Shown: positions 51,201-62,000 of the stretch, piece by piece
Layout: the number at the start of each line of letters is the position of its first letter
Numbering within the stretch: the first letter of the stretch is position 1
NCBI RefSeq assembly: GCF_001039355.2
Contig: NW_019776025.1
Location: 1-62,000 of the forward strand
DNA: 62,000 nt
Direction: 5' to 3'
Origin: Lingula anatina
Taxonomy: Eukaryota > Brachiopoda > Lingulata > Lingulida > Lingulidae
Notes under the pieces: generated by a model
What the model was told of the DNA's origin: nothing
Seen by the model: the letters and a program-made list of their open reading frames with translations, nothing else
Databases searched by the model: none
Translations under genes and position numbers: made by a program

Positions 51201-51565
51201 AAAATTGAAAAAAAAAAAAAAAAAAAAGACAAACTTTAGGGCACTGAACTCAGAGTGTGAATCCAATTATACAGAATATTGAAAAATATCGTTAGACAGG
51301 TAAGAAGACATGGCTACAGTTAAAAACAATTCATTGAACGCATATTTTCATATATAATTTAACACCGAACGATATTACGCACCACTACGTCTACATCCGT
51401 TTTCTTCTTCTCTAAGTCCAACTCCACGCTACCGTTGAGAATCTTTTTGTCGAAGTTAACATCCCAATTTAAATGAAGGTGCACCACTACGCAGTACTCC
51501 GGTCTAGAGAATGATGAAGGATCTCCGGGACTAAGACGATCTATTTTCATCTGCTGTTCAGGCAT
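45263..51565 (-). CDS. LTA4H: Leukotriene A4 hydrolase / aminopeptidase
   Basis: Sixteen minus-strand exons: 51,383-51,565; 51,039-51,178; 50,642-50,753; 50,029-50,097; 49,585-49,724; 49,328-49,400; 49,010-49,150; 48,734-48,828; 48,363-48,474; 47,913-48,057; 47,419-47,522; 46,981-47,051; 46,686-46,836; 46,297-46,379; 45,662-45,766; 45,263-45,401. They join in frame to 620 aa (human 611). This is an M1 zinc peptidase: GGMENP at 271-276, HEISH at 298-302 with the third ligand E321, PYEKG with Y387, and GRMKF carboxylate-binding residues. It hydrolyses epoxide LTA4 to LTB4 and trims tripeptides. Human Tyr378 is replaced by Phe (F382, in DDAFSSVPY), and the C-terminus reads GKHDEL. An in-frame ATG at 51,664 could add 33 hydrophobic-containing residues. 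Exon 2's donor (AA|GTACTG) is weak. Confidence 0.96.
47524..47545 (-). repeat. Homopolymer T tract at the LTA4H exon 11 acceptor
   Basis: On the minus strand about 19 T residues run directly into the acceptor CAG, so the polypyrimidine tract is a pure homopolymer that is likely to vary in length. Confidence 0.8.
48533..48692. mobile_element. Family A element, copy 5 (LTA4H intron 8)
   Basis: Contains 'gagtagaatacagaaaagc', 'tggtgatta', 'gactgcattcagtgagagtc' and 'cctgcagaggtag', in the order seen in copy 1. The left arm is mostly missing. Confidence 0.55.
48908..48927 (+). repeat. (GA)n microsatellite in LTA4H intron 7
   Basis: About nine GA units between exons 7 and 8. Confidence 0.8.
50480..50633. 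mobile_element. Family B MITE, degraded copy 3 (LTA4H intron 3)
   Basis: The interior 'gcagattgatttttcactag' followed by 'atgtttccaga' matches copies 1 and 2, and the right end 'cctaggtagagggta' is a one-base variant of the terminal repeat. The left terminal repeat is eroded. It ends 8 bp from the exon 3 donor. Confidence 0.55.
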
Positions 51566-52454
51566 GATCGCAGGAGAAAGGGACAAAAGACACAAAAATT
51601 TGAGGAGAATGTTATGATCAAGACTTACATATGCTGAGCCCGGTGTGCGGTGTGCTTTAATCATTGTGAATGACTGGTTCTCCAAACAAACCTTATTAAA
51701 ATATACATTTTTTGTGCCATAAAATGGTGTTTTAATTACATTTTTTAAAATCGTGGAACAAAAATATAATTATAATTATGATTAAATTTTTAGTATTTTT
51801 TGTTTATTTAAATTTTTTGTTTACAAATATGCGCTCTCTTCTGGATACATATTCTAGGAACAAGTCTCACAAAGCTTGTGGATACGATCACGTGACCCAG
51901 TAAACAATCATGTCGGACATGGCTCTTGTAAGGATTTCGTGAATCTTTCTGATGCGCTTGACAAAATGTAACCTTCACTAGTGATGTAACGCGAAGAAAA
52001 CTGATTCATACTGATAATGCGGACTAAGGTAGGTATTGAGAAATGTTTTGGACATATATGTCGCTGATCAATTTGATCAAAGTTAATTAGCTTTCTGTTT
52101 CGTCGGCTTCTTAAACTTGCCGTCAAGAAAGTGTCTTCGGTGGTTGTATGAATGTTTTTGTGAATATTGAGTCTACACACACAGTTACAGCTACGTTACA
52201 TATCATAACTATTGTACCTATCTGTCAAATTCTCTCATCCTTGCTGCAGCTTGAGACACATTGTTTTCTTGGTAGATCTACCCTGTACTAGTATTTTAAA
52301 TTACATTTGTTGGTTTGATCGTGCAAAAGTTTCCAAAAGTCTAGTCATCAATATTACACAAAAAAAAACTGGGGTGATAATAAGTGTTTTAAAGTTGTCC
52401 TGTTTCACTTGTTTAAGTCATAAACTTTTTGAATGCAGTTATAATAATATAATA

Positions 52455-52505
<51 letters not shown>

Positions 52506-52571
52506 TCAGGCATCAATCTAATATCTAGCCAAAGATTCAGTATTAAACCCAGCCGGCTGGAGGTAGCCACA
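51566..52571. promoter_or_regulatory. Divergent 5' region of LTA4H and the TRPV gene
   Basis: About 1 kb separates the two start codons. For TRPV a noncoding exon ending at 52,028 (CTAAG|GTAGGT) probably splices to the acceptor at 52,508-52,509 (TTATTTCAG). It would contain a short upstream frame from ATG 51,910 (MSDMALVRIS, then stop). For LTA4H an optional N-terminal extension begins at 51,664. Confidence 0.4.
52455..52506 (+). repeat. (ATT)n microsatellite abutting the TRPV exon acceptor
   Basis: About 17 ATT/TTA units end directly at the acceptor TTTCAG (52,504-52,509), replacing the usual mixed pyrimidine tract. Confidence 0.9.
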
Positions 52572-53189
52572 ATGGGTAACCTACTGAGGAAGAAGGGTGG
52601 CAGTGCACCCCTTGATCGGGACTCTGCCTGGAAACAACAAAATAAAGAAATGCAAGAAAATCCCATGTACAAGTTTATTAATCTGGGCACAAGGGGTGGC
52701 ACTCTTATAGACGAATATCTAAAGCACAATAAGAAAAATGAGAGTGATCCAAAGGCTTTTGAGGACCATTTGGAGCAAGAAATAGAACATTACCTGTGCA
52801 ATAAAGGAGCAGGCAGGAAAGTTAGTCTGGTAGAGTGGGTGCGGTGGTGTGACAGATGTAAAGCAAAAATGACGGTAAGTTCTTTGTAATATTCTCTTAG
52901 GTATATGCCCCATTTTTTTTTTTCAAAAATGTAATTTAGAGATGTAAATCTTCCTTCATTCAAATAATTTTCTCTTCACCACCAAAATATTCCTCAGCAG
53001 TTTACCTAAACTGAAGGAAAGGTTTGAATGCCACATTTTCAGTTGCACTGATTGATCAATATGTATTGGATGTTCAAAGACGAGGGGGGAGGCTTGTTTT
53101 CTGATGTTTAATTGACTGAAAAGTGGATAATTTCTTGTAATTAGAGACATCTCACATGCTTTCCTAATTTTAGTTTTATCCTCCTATAT

Positions 53190-53240
<51 letters not shown>

Positions 53241-56200
53241 TTTTTTGCCTGTATGTATCAAAGACTTGATTAACTGATGCACATATAAGTTTTAGTCTAG
53301 AGTAATACACAGTTTAGAATACACATTCCTAAAAACTTGCAATTTTGGTTCAGCATTTAACATACATTCAGTATAGTGATTGCACCTGATAATTCTTTTT
53401 AATGAAGGCAGGACATTTTCATACATGTAATTAATTATTTATCTCTTGTGTAGTAGTAGCATTTCTGAACACTGTAGCATAAGCAAGCGAAATCTGCTGA
53501 GCAACCTTCTTCTTCCATGTGCTTGGTACTTTTATTGAAGGAAATCAATAGAAAGGCTTCAGAGGTTTTGATGCCAGTTCAAAGAACCCAGTTTGTAATC
53601 CCCGAGGGACCTTATCTGCTCTGAAAGACTTGATTTATGGTCTTTCTGAGTGGAAGAGAGATAAATATTTATTCATGCCATGATGTCCTGATTGGTTGTC
53701 AATTGATTTGAGGCTGTAAATTCACCATAAAGTTCTAGTAGCGTGTGCAATGCAAATGCGATACACTCTGAAATCTTGTGCGACATATTTCTCACTCATG
53801 TCAGAACTGTCAGATGGATGTGCTATTTGCATGTTTGAAAACACTTTTTCAATAAGCCAGATGAATACTGCTGTCATTCAGTTGAAACATGTTTATTGTA
53901 AAGTTTGTATGATATGATAATGAAGAAGATATTTGCATTTGGAAAAAGTATTTATTTATTTATGTGAAATGGTGCTCCCTATTATGTTCTTTTGAAACTT
54001 GGATAGATTAATACAGTTTGCATGCCTATTTTCTTACCAGTTCCCTGTATTGCTTTCACAGTTAAAAGGGCTGTTGTTGAAACCAACCAGATGATGACAT
54101 GATGCAACAGACGTGCGGAAGCAACTCCAGTTTTATTAAAAGCTCTTTTAGTCATATACTAGTAATAAAATAATGTAAGAAGATCAGTACTGTAGTTTCA
54201 GTACCATAGTTATAGAGAATAATGTTAGACCTGGATAAGTGATAATTGAAATGTTCTTATACCAAAATAAATATTAATTTGTCACATATGGGAGTCACAT
54301 ACATGTACATGCACCACACATGTAATTATAGTGTTTAACACTATGTGGTAGTAGAGTTGATTTTTCTCTACAGTAACAGGCCTAGGTGCCCTAGTATGAA
54401 ATGCTAGCTGGTACTGGTATATATTTAATTAGTGTCACGTCTTAATCCAGTTGTTGTGTTATCCCAATTTGTCAGATAAGCAAGTACATGTACTTGTAAG
54501 CAATTCAAGCACTTGCATTCATTCTCATACTGGCAGAAGACAACTATCAATAGTCTTTAGCATATTGTTGCTATCCCAATTCAGTGTTTTAGTGATAATG
54601 AAACTTGGTGGTTGAAAATCGTAGCTATTTAAACAAAGTGATTGATTCTATCATTATGCACCTGCCTTCAGGTTGTTCAGACCTTGTTGACTTCATTTTG
54701 TTTTTGTAGGGCAAAAGTTTAGGTGTGCTAACTCCTAAAAATTGCATAGTCATTGTACCCTGACTTTCATGATGATTTAGAATTTGAAAGGTATTTTTAA
54801 AGATAAATATATTTTAAAAGAACTCTCACCTGCTAAGTTGACACTTGTCTCAAGTAAAGGTAAATACTTGAAAAGCCAAACATTGATTTTTTACAAAAAG
54901 GCAATTATTTGCTGTTTTTTTAAACAAGAGTATTGGATAATTAATTGCTCTTTTCCAATTTCTACTTTTGATAATGACCACTTTCTTCCAATTCACACAT
55001 CATACTAGCCAGGTAAGTTTAACTGTGCAGGAATGATTCTCATTAAAGTGCAATCAGTGGAATCAGCTTGATCAGTACATGATATTTATATAATTACCCC
55101 CTAGCTGCTCCAGGAGACCTGTCAGACAGTTAAGCTGATTCCACTGATTGCACTTTAGGGAGAATTCCTCACAGAGTTGGAACGACCTAGCTAGTATGAT
55201 GTGTGAATCTGAATGCATTTTTGGCTTTATATCTAACCTCCAACCTAGGGCCAATTGTTGTTTTTGTTCTACACAACTCCTCAGGTAGCAGTTAAACCTG
55301 AGAGATCAATGTCAGACACTTCATTCTTTAGGTGTATGAATTATTGTGGCATATCAAGCCAGGCCAAAGGAAATTGCGTAATGATATTTATATAATTGGT
55401 ATTTGAATAGCGGTATATGTAGGGCCTATAATGGACATAGTTGTTATTGCCATTAGCTGGGTTAACACTGCTCTGGTTACTTACAGTGTCCATTAGTATA
55501 TTGGTAAATGTTAAGATGACCTTCAAGATTGAAAGATCTGTTTACTCTTGCACCTACCACTTAATAAAATAATGGTTGTGAATAATTGCTTTACCAATTA
55601 AGGTCCATTTCTATGCACCAGAATAGTACAATTTGCAGAGATTGGAAGTTTAGATTTTTACCTGTGGTCAAGGCCCAAAGCTCCTTAAATTTGCTGATTT
55701 ATTTTGTTACCTTCTTTCTAAAATAAAATCTTTAGGTATAATAAACCATTTGCAACTGATAATTATGTCTATACCATATCATATATGGAAAACCAATGTC
55801 AACAAAAGGGTAATAGTATTTGTATATGTCTATTTCATTTATATGTTTATTAATTTTATTTTGGATTATTTATTTATTTATTTATTGGTTTCAATAGTTT
55901 CAAGTTGATTGGACATACTGTTTTTGAATTATAGCATGAAATATTAATAATTATATGTTTAAGATGTTTGCATATTTTAGATAATAAGTTTGAAATATTT
56001 AACATATTTTGTTTATGTCATATTACAGATCTTACTATTTATTATACTTTGAGATGCTTGTTTAATTTTTTTCTAAAATGTTCAAGTAGACCAGGATCCT
56101 CTGAGAAATATATACTTTATGTCCAAAACAATAAAAATGATAAAAAAATTTAAAATTGATACTTATTAATTATATTATCCTTATAATACTTATTATTTTT

Positions 56201-59200
56201 AGGTTTCACATCAGAGCAAGAACTGTGTAAAATGTTGTTCAAAATGAGTGTTCAAAATCCAAAATCAGTTTCACTTCTAACAATTTTTCAGGGAGGTTCA
56301 CTGGTAGACAATAGAAAAGATGAGGAAGTTTTAGCTAACTACAAGGAGGATGCTTTTATTAAATTTGATGAACCTCACGAAATTTGTTGGGAATTGAACC
56401 TGCGGGGTGGTGTTGGTGAGATGCCGCTTCACCTTGCGTTCCTCATGGACAGTGTGCTGGCCACGGAGGTGGCTCACATCATGCTACAAAAGTATCCCAA
56501 ACTGGCACTGGACATTTACGAGGGGGAGGAATATTACGGTAAGCATTTTAGATAAAGAGAAAAATTGTTTGATTTGTGTTTTGAAAACTTCCATATTCAT
56601 CAGTTTTCAAAATGCAGTATTAGGATAAGCATGTGCCTGAATATCCACAGTTTTAATTGGTTATTAAACTATCCAAACACAAAACCAACTTTTCATTTGA
56701 TTTTTGAAGCTTGTCATAATGTTCCAATTATATATTATTGTAATTGTGATTAAGATATAAAGATAATTTGAAAAAAAAAATCTAAAACATCCCTAGTTAA
56801 AAAATCACCAAATACAACTTCTAAAATTCCATTTTACTATTAGAATTCAGTTATAATTAATTTACCAAGAAATATTAAGTACAGGTAAAATGATTGAGAA
56901 ACTTCATTTTTTATTAATCTTTTAAATATCAGTGTTTTCTTTAAATCAATTGTCTGGACAATTCCTTGATTACAGTATTGAAAGTCACATCTGTATTCTT
57001 ACAATCAACACGTAACTCATTGACAATTTATGATCATGTCCATTTCAGGAGAGAGCTGTCTTCACATAGCGATAGTCCTGAATGACTTCGAGTCGGTGCG
57101 ACTGTTGGTAGAATGTGGTGCCAAAATAAACCAGCGCGCCTCTGGGAGGTTTTTTATGCCAGAGGACCAGAAGGAAAGAAAAACAGCCAATACAAATTTT
57201 GATGGTAAGAGAGACCACTGCGATGTTCATTCTCATTGTGTCTTTATACACAATTTCTTTTTGTTTCATTTTGCAGTAATAGTAACTTTTTTTACTGGCT
57301 CAGTTTAATGGTCTTGCTGTTCATCACTTGCTCCATGTTAAGTATAAGAAATATTTTTTCTCACTGTGATATTTTATATTTATTTCATTAAAAAGAAAAT
57401 TTGAAAAATTCTGAACCTTTTTATTATTTTTAAAATATTCACTTCAGGCTATGCATACTATGGTGAATATCCACTTGCCTTTGCTGCCAGTTTTGGTCAC
57501 AAGAACATCTATGACTACCTAATCAGTAAAGGTGCCGACCCAGATGCTCAGGACTCATTTGGGAATACCACTCTACATGTTATTGTGGTCAACAACCAGC
57601 TGGTAAGATACTAAACTTAATTATACCAGTTGTAGAATTCAGGCCTGTAGCCCCCCCCTCTTTTGCTGGGAAAAGGTCTCCTCTGGGTAAAATTTCATCT
57701 AGGTACACATAGATTTCCTGGTAAGAGGTCCACTTTTTTAGAAAACGCTGGCTACAAGCCTGGATTTGTAGGCCTCTGAATGGCCAGCTTACTGTGAACT
57801 TTTTCAAATAGTTTTCTTGTCTTTTGTTTTCTGGTTGTAAATTTGGCCTACATGTACTTATCCCTCCCTCGAGTTGGAAAAAGTCTACAAAATGATGTAG
57901 TAATATATGGCACATGACTGAGGGTTATATGTATAGTATAGAAAGAAAGTAGAAAATAACTGTTCAAACACTATTTTTTCGAAAAATATGAAACTATGCT
58001 TTTTGATATTTCCTCAAGTTATGCTATTTGAAACTACTAGTATATATATATATATAGTGACATTTGGTCAGGCTTTGTGGCAAAATTTTATCCTCAAATG
58101 CATCTTTAAGATGGTATGTTCAGTGTGAATGCCATTTTGATTCTTAATTGACAATCTGCTTGCAGCAATGCTAACTATCAGCCTATCCAATATTGATTTT
58201 GGTTTCTAAGAGGCAGCTGACCTGATTCCTAGCAATATTTGCCTACGTCTTTGAACTGACTCCCGCTGAGAACTGAGATTATTAGAAGACTCGAGAACAG
58301 ATTAGAGTGTGTCATTTAGATATAATATTACATGTATTAGCTTATATTGCAAGTAGTAGTACTAAAATAAACTGCAATACACACGTGGTGTTCACATGCA
58401 TCCACTCGTACAAACACGTGCACATGGGGTTATACGCACATTTTGTTAGGTGCATGTACATTTCAGTTTAGTGAGGATTACCTCCAGCTTGAAGACATTT
58501 AATAATTTACTCAATCAATCCTGTTAACACAGTCCAGGCATATAGAATATCTGACAGTTAAATTCAGCCAAATCTTTTCCCTTTTTTGGGGGGTTTCACA
58601 GTTCATCAAAACTGGTTATTGAAAATAATATTTGTTAATCTTGGCATTATTTTAGAAGAGCTTTCAAATTGTTTAGATTTCAAAATTAAAGTTAAAAAAA
58701 AAGCTTAAAAATGTAATTACAAGAAAATCCCTTGCTGATGAGGATGAAAACTTCAAGATGGTTTTCACAAATACTTTATTTGAAATTAAGCTATTTTTAA
58801 AAATTCACTTCAAATATGTCTGCAGATGTGATATGTATGTCTTTTTCATCATTCCCACTATGCCATGATAATATAAAACCATGCTACTAGTATGTTGCCT
58901 TATAAAAAACCATGCCATATCATGCTGTGCCATGCCATGCCATGTCATGCCATGCCATTCCATGCCATGCCAATCCATGCCATGCCATACTGTGTCATGC
59001 CGTGTCATGCCATGCCATGCTGGGCCATGTAATGCCATCCCAGGCCATGCCATCCTATTATGGAACCTTAATCCAAATATTCACAGAAATGTTTGTATTT
59101 TAGGGTATGTACCAGTACGCAGTGCGGCATCACGAGAGGAGAGCTAATCCTTACATCAAGAATGAGCAGCAACTCACCCCTCTCACACTGGCCAGCAAAC

Positions 59201-60538
59201 TGGGCAGACACAAGTTGTTCACAGAGATTTTGGAGGAATCATCCATAGTAAGTGAATTAGTTCTCTTGAAATAATGTCTTGATCTCTGATGCTTTATTCA
59301 AATTTTTATCTCAAGCATTGGTTTTTTTTGTATCTCATACTTCAGTACAATTTCAACTCACAGTAGCTTAAGTAGGTAGGTAAGATATTTCCCACTTGGT
59401 GAAAACAAATAATAGATTTAAGTCAAACTTCTAGCTCGACAGTAAAGAATTTTTTCATTTTGTATGCCAGCTATTAGAAATATCATGCAAATAGAAATAT
59501 CATGTTAGTATGATTCAGAAGTAGTCTGCATAGATGAATGTATTTTTCTGTAAATTTTTATTCTGTACTGCATTTGGCCTGCTATTCTAGAATGAGCATA
59601 CAACGTAGAACTTTCTTTCAATTATTTACAAAATAAGACTAATGATGCTTTGATATCGAGCGACCAGAATAGAAAGTTATCACCATTGATCAGGAAACCA
59701 CACATTCAATGCAAACTGTCATAAACCAGATGTGTGACATTTTCTTTGGCATGAACCATGAACTTTCCTTCAGTGTAATCAGTAGATACTACAGATATGA
59801 CCTAAAACTTACCATGCTTGTAGTCATGTACCACAGTGGAGAAGTTTTGTGCTTTTTTCAGAAAAAAAGTGCCCCCTGCTTTTTTACCATTTTACCATGG
59901 CATAGAGCCTAGTTCAAAATTTTAGTCGACCTTTCCCGGGCCAAAAAGGCTGTCCATTCTTATCCCCTCCCCCTGTATATGGTAAGAATGGACCTGGTCA
60001 GACATGTCATCTAATAGTAATTTCCATTAACTTTTAAAAAAATCATTAGTTGGGTGAGATAAAATTATATTTGTAGAGAATTGACTGTGTTAACTTAATA
60101 ACAGCATTTTACGTAGAAATATGTTGATGAATTGACAAAAATTCCACCTAGGCCAGCTTCGGATAGGTATTGATTTTACAGAAACTTTTAATTTAAAATC
60201 AAAGTAGAATAAATACTTATGAATGACTATGGGTTATTTAAGTGGTTGGATAGAAGAGATGTGATACGTGTGTTGATGAATTTTTATTTATTGTGATGAT
60301 CATTAATTGGCGTGTCTATATACCCAGCCAGTCTTTTATCATGTTGTCTTTATTTGCTGACCATTTAGCCACCATTGAAGTGTCCTAAATATTAGACGTA
60401 ATTTGATCCCAACTTATTGATCTTGTGGAAATAGAAATGGCTATCATTGTAAAAGCATGTCAACAAACAAAACCGGTGGCATGTAGATGATGCATGGTGC
60501 ATGGTGATGTATTGATCTTGACCATTCAGTCTGGGATT

Positions 60539-60585
<47 letters not shown>

Positions 60586-61732
60586 ATGGGAGGTGTGGGT
60601 TGAGTTTTTGTCTGAAGGTAGTAAATTAATGTCTTGTCCCTCTCCATAGAAATTATATTTAGCATTAGGGGTGTGTATAGGGCAAAGAGATGTCTGTAAT
60701 CAGTATTAACTCATGGATAACGAGAGGGGTTAATATCATAGTGCAGGTGATATTATGTAATACCAGCATAGTTTTTTTTCTTCCTAGAGATATTGTTTTG
60801 GTACTTAAAATGAAAAAATTCTCAGTTATTCTTGGGGAAAATGCATTACAAGTAGACCGAAAACTGGACTAGTGATTTGTTTTCTGGACAGTAAGTTGAA
60901 CAACACCTGTAAGTGTTTGTTTTATTGAGTAAAAAAAAAAAAAAGAAAGAAACAGTGACTCTAAAGATTTGTGTTCTATTTATTTCCTGCTCCCTGAAAA
61001 GGGTACTCCCACTAATGGACAGATCTATCAAAAGCTGATTTAGTATTGACATATTGCCACACCCACTATTGTATAACGACAAATAACGCAGTATTTATGG
61101 CGTGTTTCCAGTTTTAGTTACATCAGCATTTCTGTCTCAGTTGGTGAGCTAATTGAAATAAGATGACCCACTTTAGATGGTTCACACTTAGAGATTCAAT
61201 CATATAACTAAAATCGTTTTACGATAATGATAATCGAGTGCAACAAAAAGTAATAAAAGGTCAAGTTTGACAATAATGTTATAATAATTATCTTTTAATT
61301 TTTGGTTAAGATTTGAAAGATCTTCTTTACATTTAAGTAGGAAATCCTCAGCAAATTTTTAAAAAATATTTTTTTTCTTTTGTTTAGCTTGATGTTTATC
61401 ACTATATTAGACATGGCAAATCGTGACAAATGCAACGTGACATTGTGTTAGATATATTGATAGTATCTTCTAACAACAATTGTACATCTAAAAAGTTCGT
61501 TGTTATCTTTAACTTTTATTATTGTTACTCCTTGGCAATCCTAAGTATTGTTATAATTATAATGGTTATTATTTTTGGAGTATTTTATTTTACTTCTGAG
61601 GATTTATTGATTTTTATCCAATGCTAAATTAAATCTTTTTTTTTTTGCAGGAAATGTGGCGTTACAGCAATGTCACCTGTGCCTTGTATCCTCTGCTGGA
61701 CATAGATACAATAAGCCCAACTGGAGACACAA
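52572..61732 (+). CDS. TRPV channel, ankyrin-repeat N-terminal half (3' end off window)
   Basis: Six coding exons join in frame: 52,572-52,874; 56,292-56,538; 57,049-57,204; 57,448-57,602; 59,104-59,247; 61,651-61,732, giving about 362 aa before the edge. The protein starts MGNLLRKKGG. Ankyrin repeats follow: GGVGEMPLHLAFL, YYGESCLHIAIVLND, GEYPLAFAASFGHKN, DSFGNTTLHVIVVNN and QLTPLTLASKLGRHK. The LDIYEGEEYYGE and WRYSNVTCALYPLLDIDT segments are typical of invertebrate TRPVs of the OSM-9/Inactive and OCR/Nanchung pair, which assemble into mechano- and chemosensory cation channels in ciliated neurons. DPDAQDSFGN and 'EMWRYSN' lean toward the OSM-9/Inactive type. The six-helix pore would lie beyond the right edge. 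Introns are large (up to 3.4 kb). Confidence 0.93.
53187..53242 (+). repeat. (ATTT)n microsatellite, TRPV intron 1
   Basis: About 14 ATTT units in a row. Confidence 0.9.
54990..55216. mobile_element. Family A element, copy 6, with long terminal inverted repeats (TRPV intron)
   Basis: The left arm 'cacacatcatactagccagg' ... 'aagtgcaatcagtggaatca' is matched by the right arm 'tgattccactgattgcactt' ... 'agctagtatgatgtgtg', giving imperfect inverted repeats of about 85 bp around a short centre. The right arm aligns with the right arm of copy 3 ('gattgca-t...gagttgga'). Confidence 0.65.
57640..57762. mobile_element. Family C element, compact copy (TRPV intron 4)
   Basis: Ends CAGGCCTGTAGCC and GGCTACAAGCCTG form a 13-bp terminal inverted repeat with one mismatch around a 123-bp noncoding element. 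It is the best-defined member of the family. Confidence 0.6.
58911..59055 (+). repeat. (CATGC)n-type minisatellite, TRPV intron 4
   Basis: About 28 degenerate units of the pentamer ATGCC (variants ATTCC, ATGTC, ATACT, GGGCC) end about 50 bp before exon 5. The overlapping open frames in both directions are repeat artefacts. Confidence 0.9.
60541..60579 (+). repeat. (GA)n microsatellite, TRPV intron 5
   Basis: About 19 GA units followed by a short G run. Confidence 0.9.
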
Positions 61733-62000
61733 GTAAGCTAGTTATGTCTGTTGTTATTTACTAGTACGTTTAACATGAATTAAATATACGCAGTAAGAAA
61801 TGACAGTTGAATTTTTTCAGGTATATTTTCTTCTTAACGAAAACTCATTTTCACCTTGAGTGGTATCCTCATTTGGTGTTACCTTTGTTGATGGTTTAAA
61901 CAAATTGTAAGAATTGAATTTATTTCGATAACAGGTATATTGAATGTTTAATGAATACAATGTCATATCATTTTTAAGACTATTCCTTTGCAACATGGTT

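Noticed and set aside
58911-59055. CRISPR-like repetition
   Set aside because: Units are contiguous pentamers without spacers in a eukaryotic intron.
58805-59147. Cys/His/Pro- and Trp/His/Gly-rich repeat proteins on both strands
   Set aside because: Translations of the ATGCC minisatellite; the true TRPV exon starts at 59,104.

Overview
The window is nuclear DNA of an animal: AT-rich, with spliced genes bearing GT-AG introns, many microsatellites and small inverted-repeat elements. The gene set includes PARD3, NPRL2, LTA4H and an invertebrate-type TRPV channel, which points to a bilaterian invertebrate. Compact introns and high AT content would suit a lophotrochozoan such as a mollusc, but that placement is a low-confidence guess. 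All gene models were built by hand from splice signals, reading phase and remembered human proteins; no search was run.

Layout. 1-2,697 (-): first coding exon of a PAR-3 polarity protein, with the rest of the gene off the left edge. 3,075-4,631 (+): tiny TOMM6-like mitochondrial import subunit, divergent from PAR-3. 5,095-7,325 (+): GTF3C6, a TFIIIC subunit, five exons. 9,442-12,659 (-): CYB561D2-like cytochrome b561; its intron encloses an intronless ALG13 gene (11,084-11,578, same strand). 12,897-21,946 (+): complete NPRL2 (GATOR1 subunit, 11 exons), head-to-head with CYB561D2 as I recall for human 3p21.3. 21,947-38,000: gene-poor, repeat-rich stretch with a 2.3-2.4 kb block present twice in tandem across a single N (likely two alleles assembled in series), small transposon-like elements and degenerate tandem arrays. 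38,001-40,733 (+): four-EF-hand calmodulin-like protein with probable far-upstream 5' exons near 33.1-33.5 kb. 42,371-43,553 (+): unrecognised secreted protein with two CRE palindromes upstream. 45,263-51,565 (-): complete 16-exon leukotriene A4 hydrolase. 52,572-61,732 onward (+): ankyrin half of a TRPV channel running off the right edge.

These are mostly unrelated housekeeping or signalling genes, arranged as several divergent pairs (PARD3/TOMM6, CYB561D2/NPRL2, LTA4H/TRPV). The most noteworthy points are in LTA4H: a natural Phe at the position of human Tyr378, and a C-terminal HDEL with an optional hydrophobic N-terminal extension. Others are the nested intronless ALG13, the CYB561D2-NPRL2 pair, a GC-AG intron in NPRL2, and the orphan secreted protein with its CRE pair.
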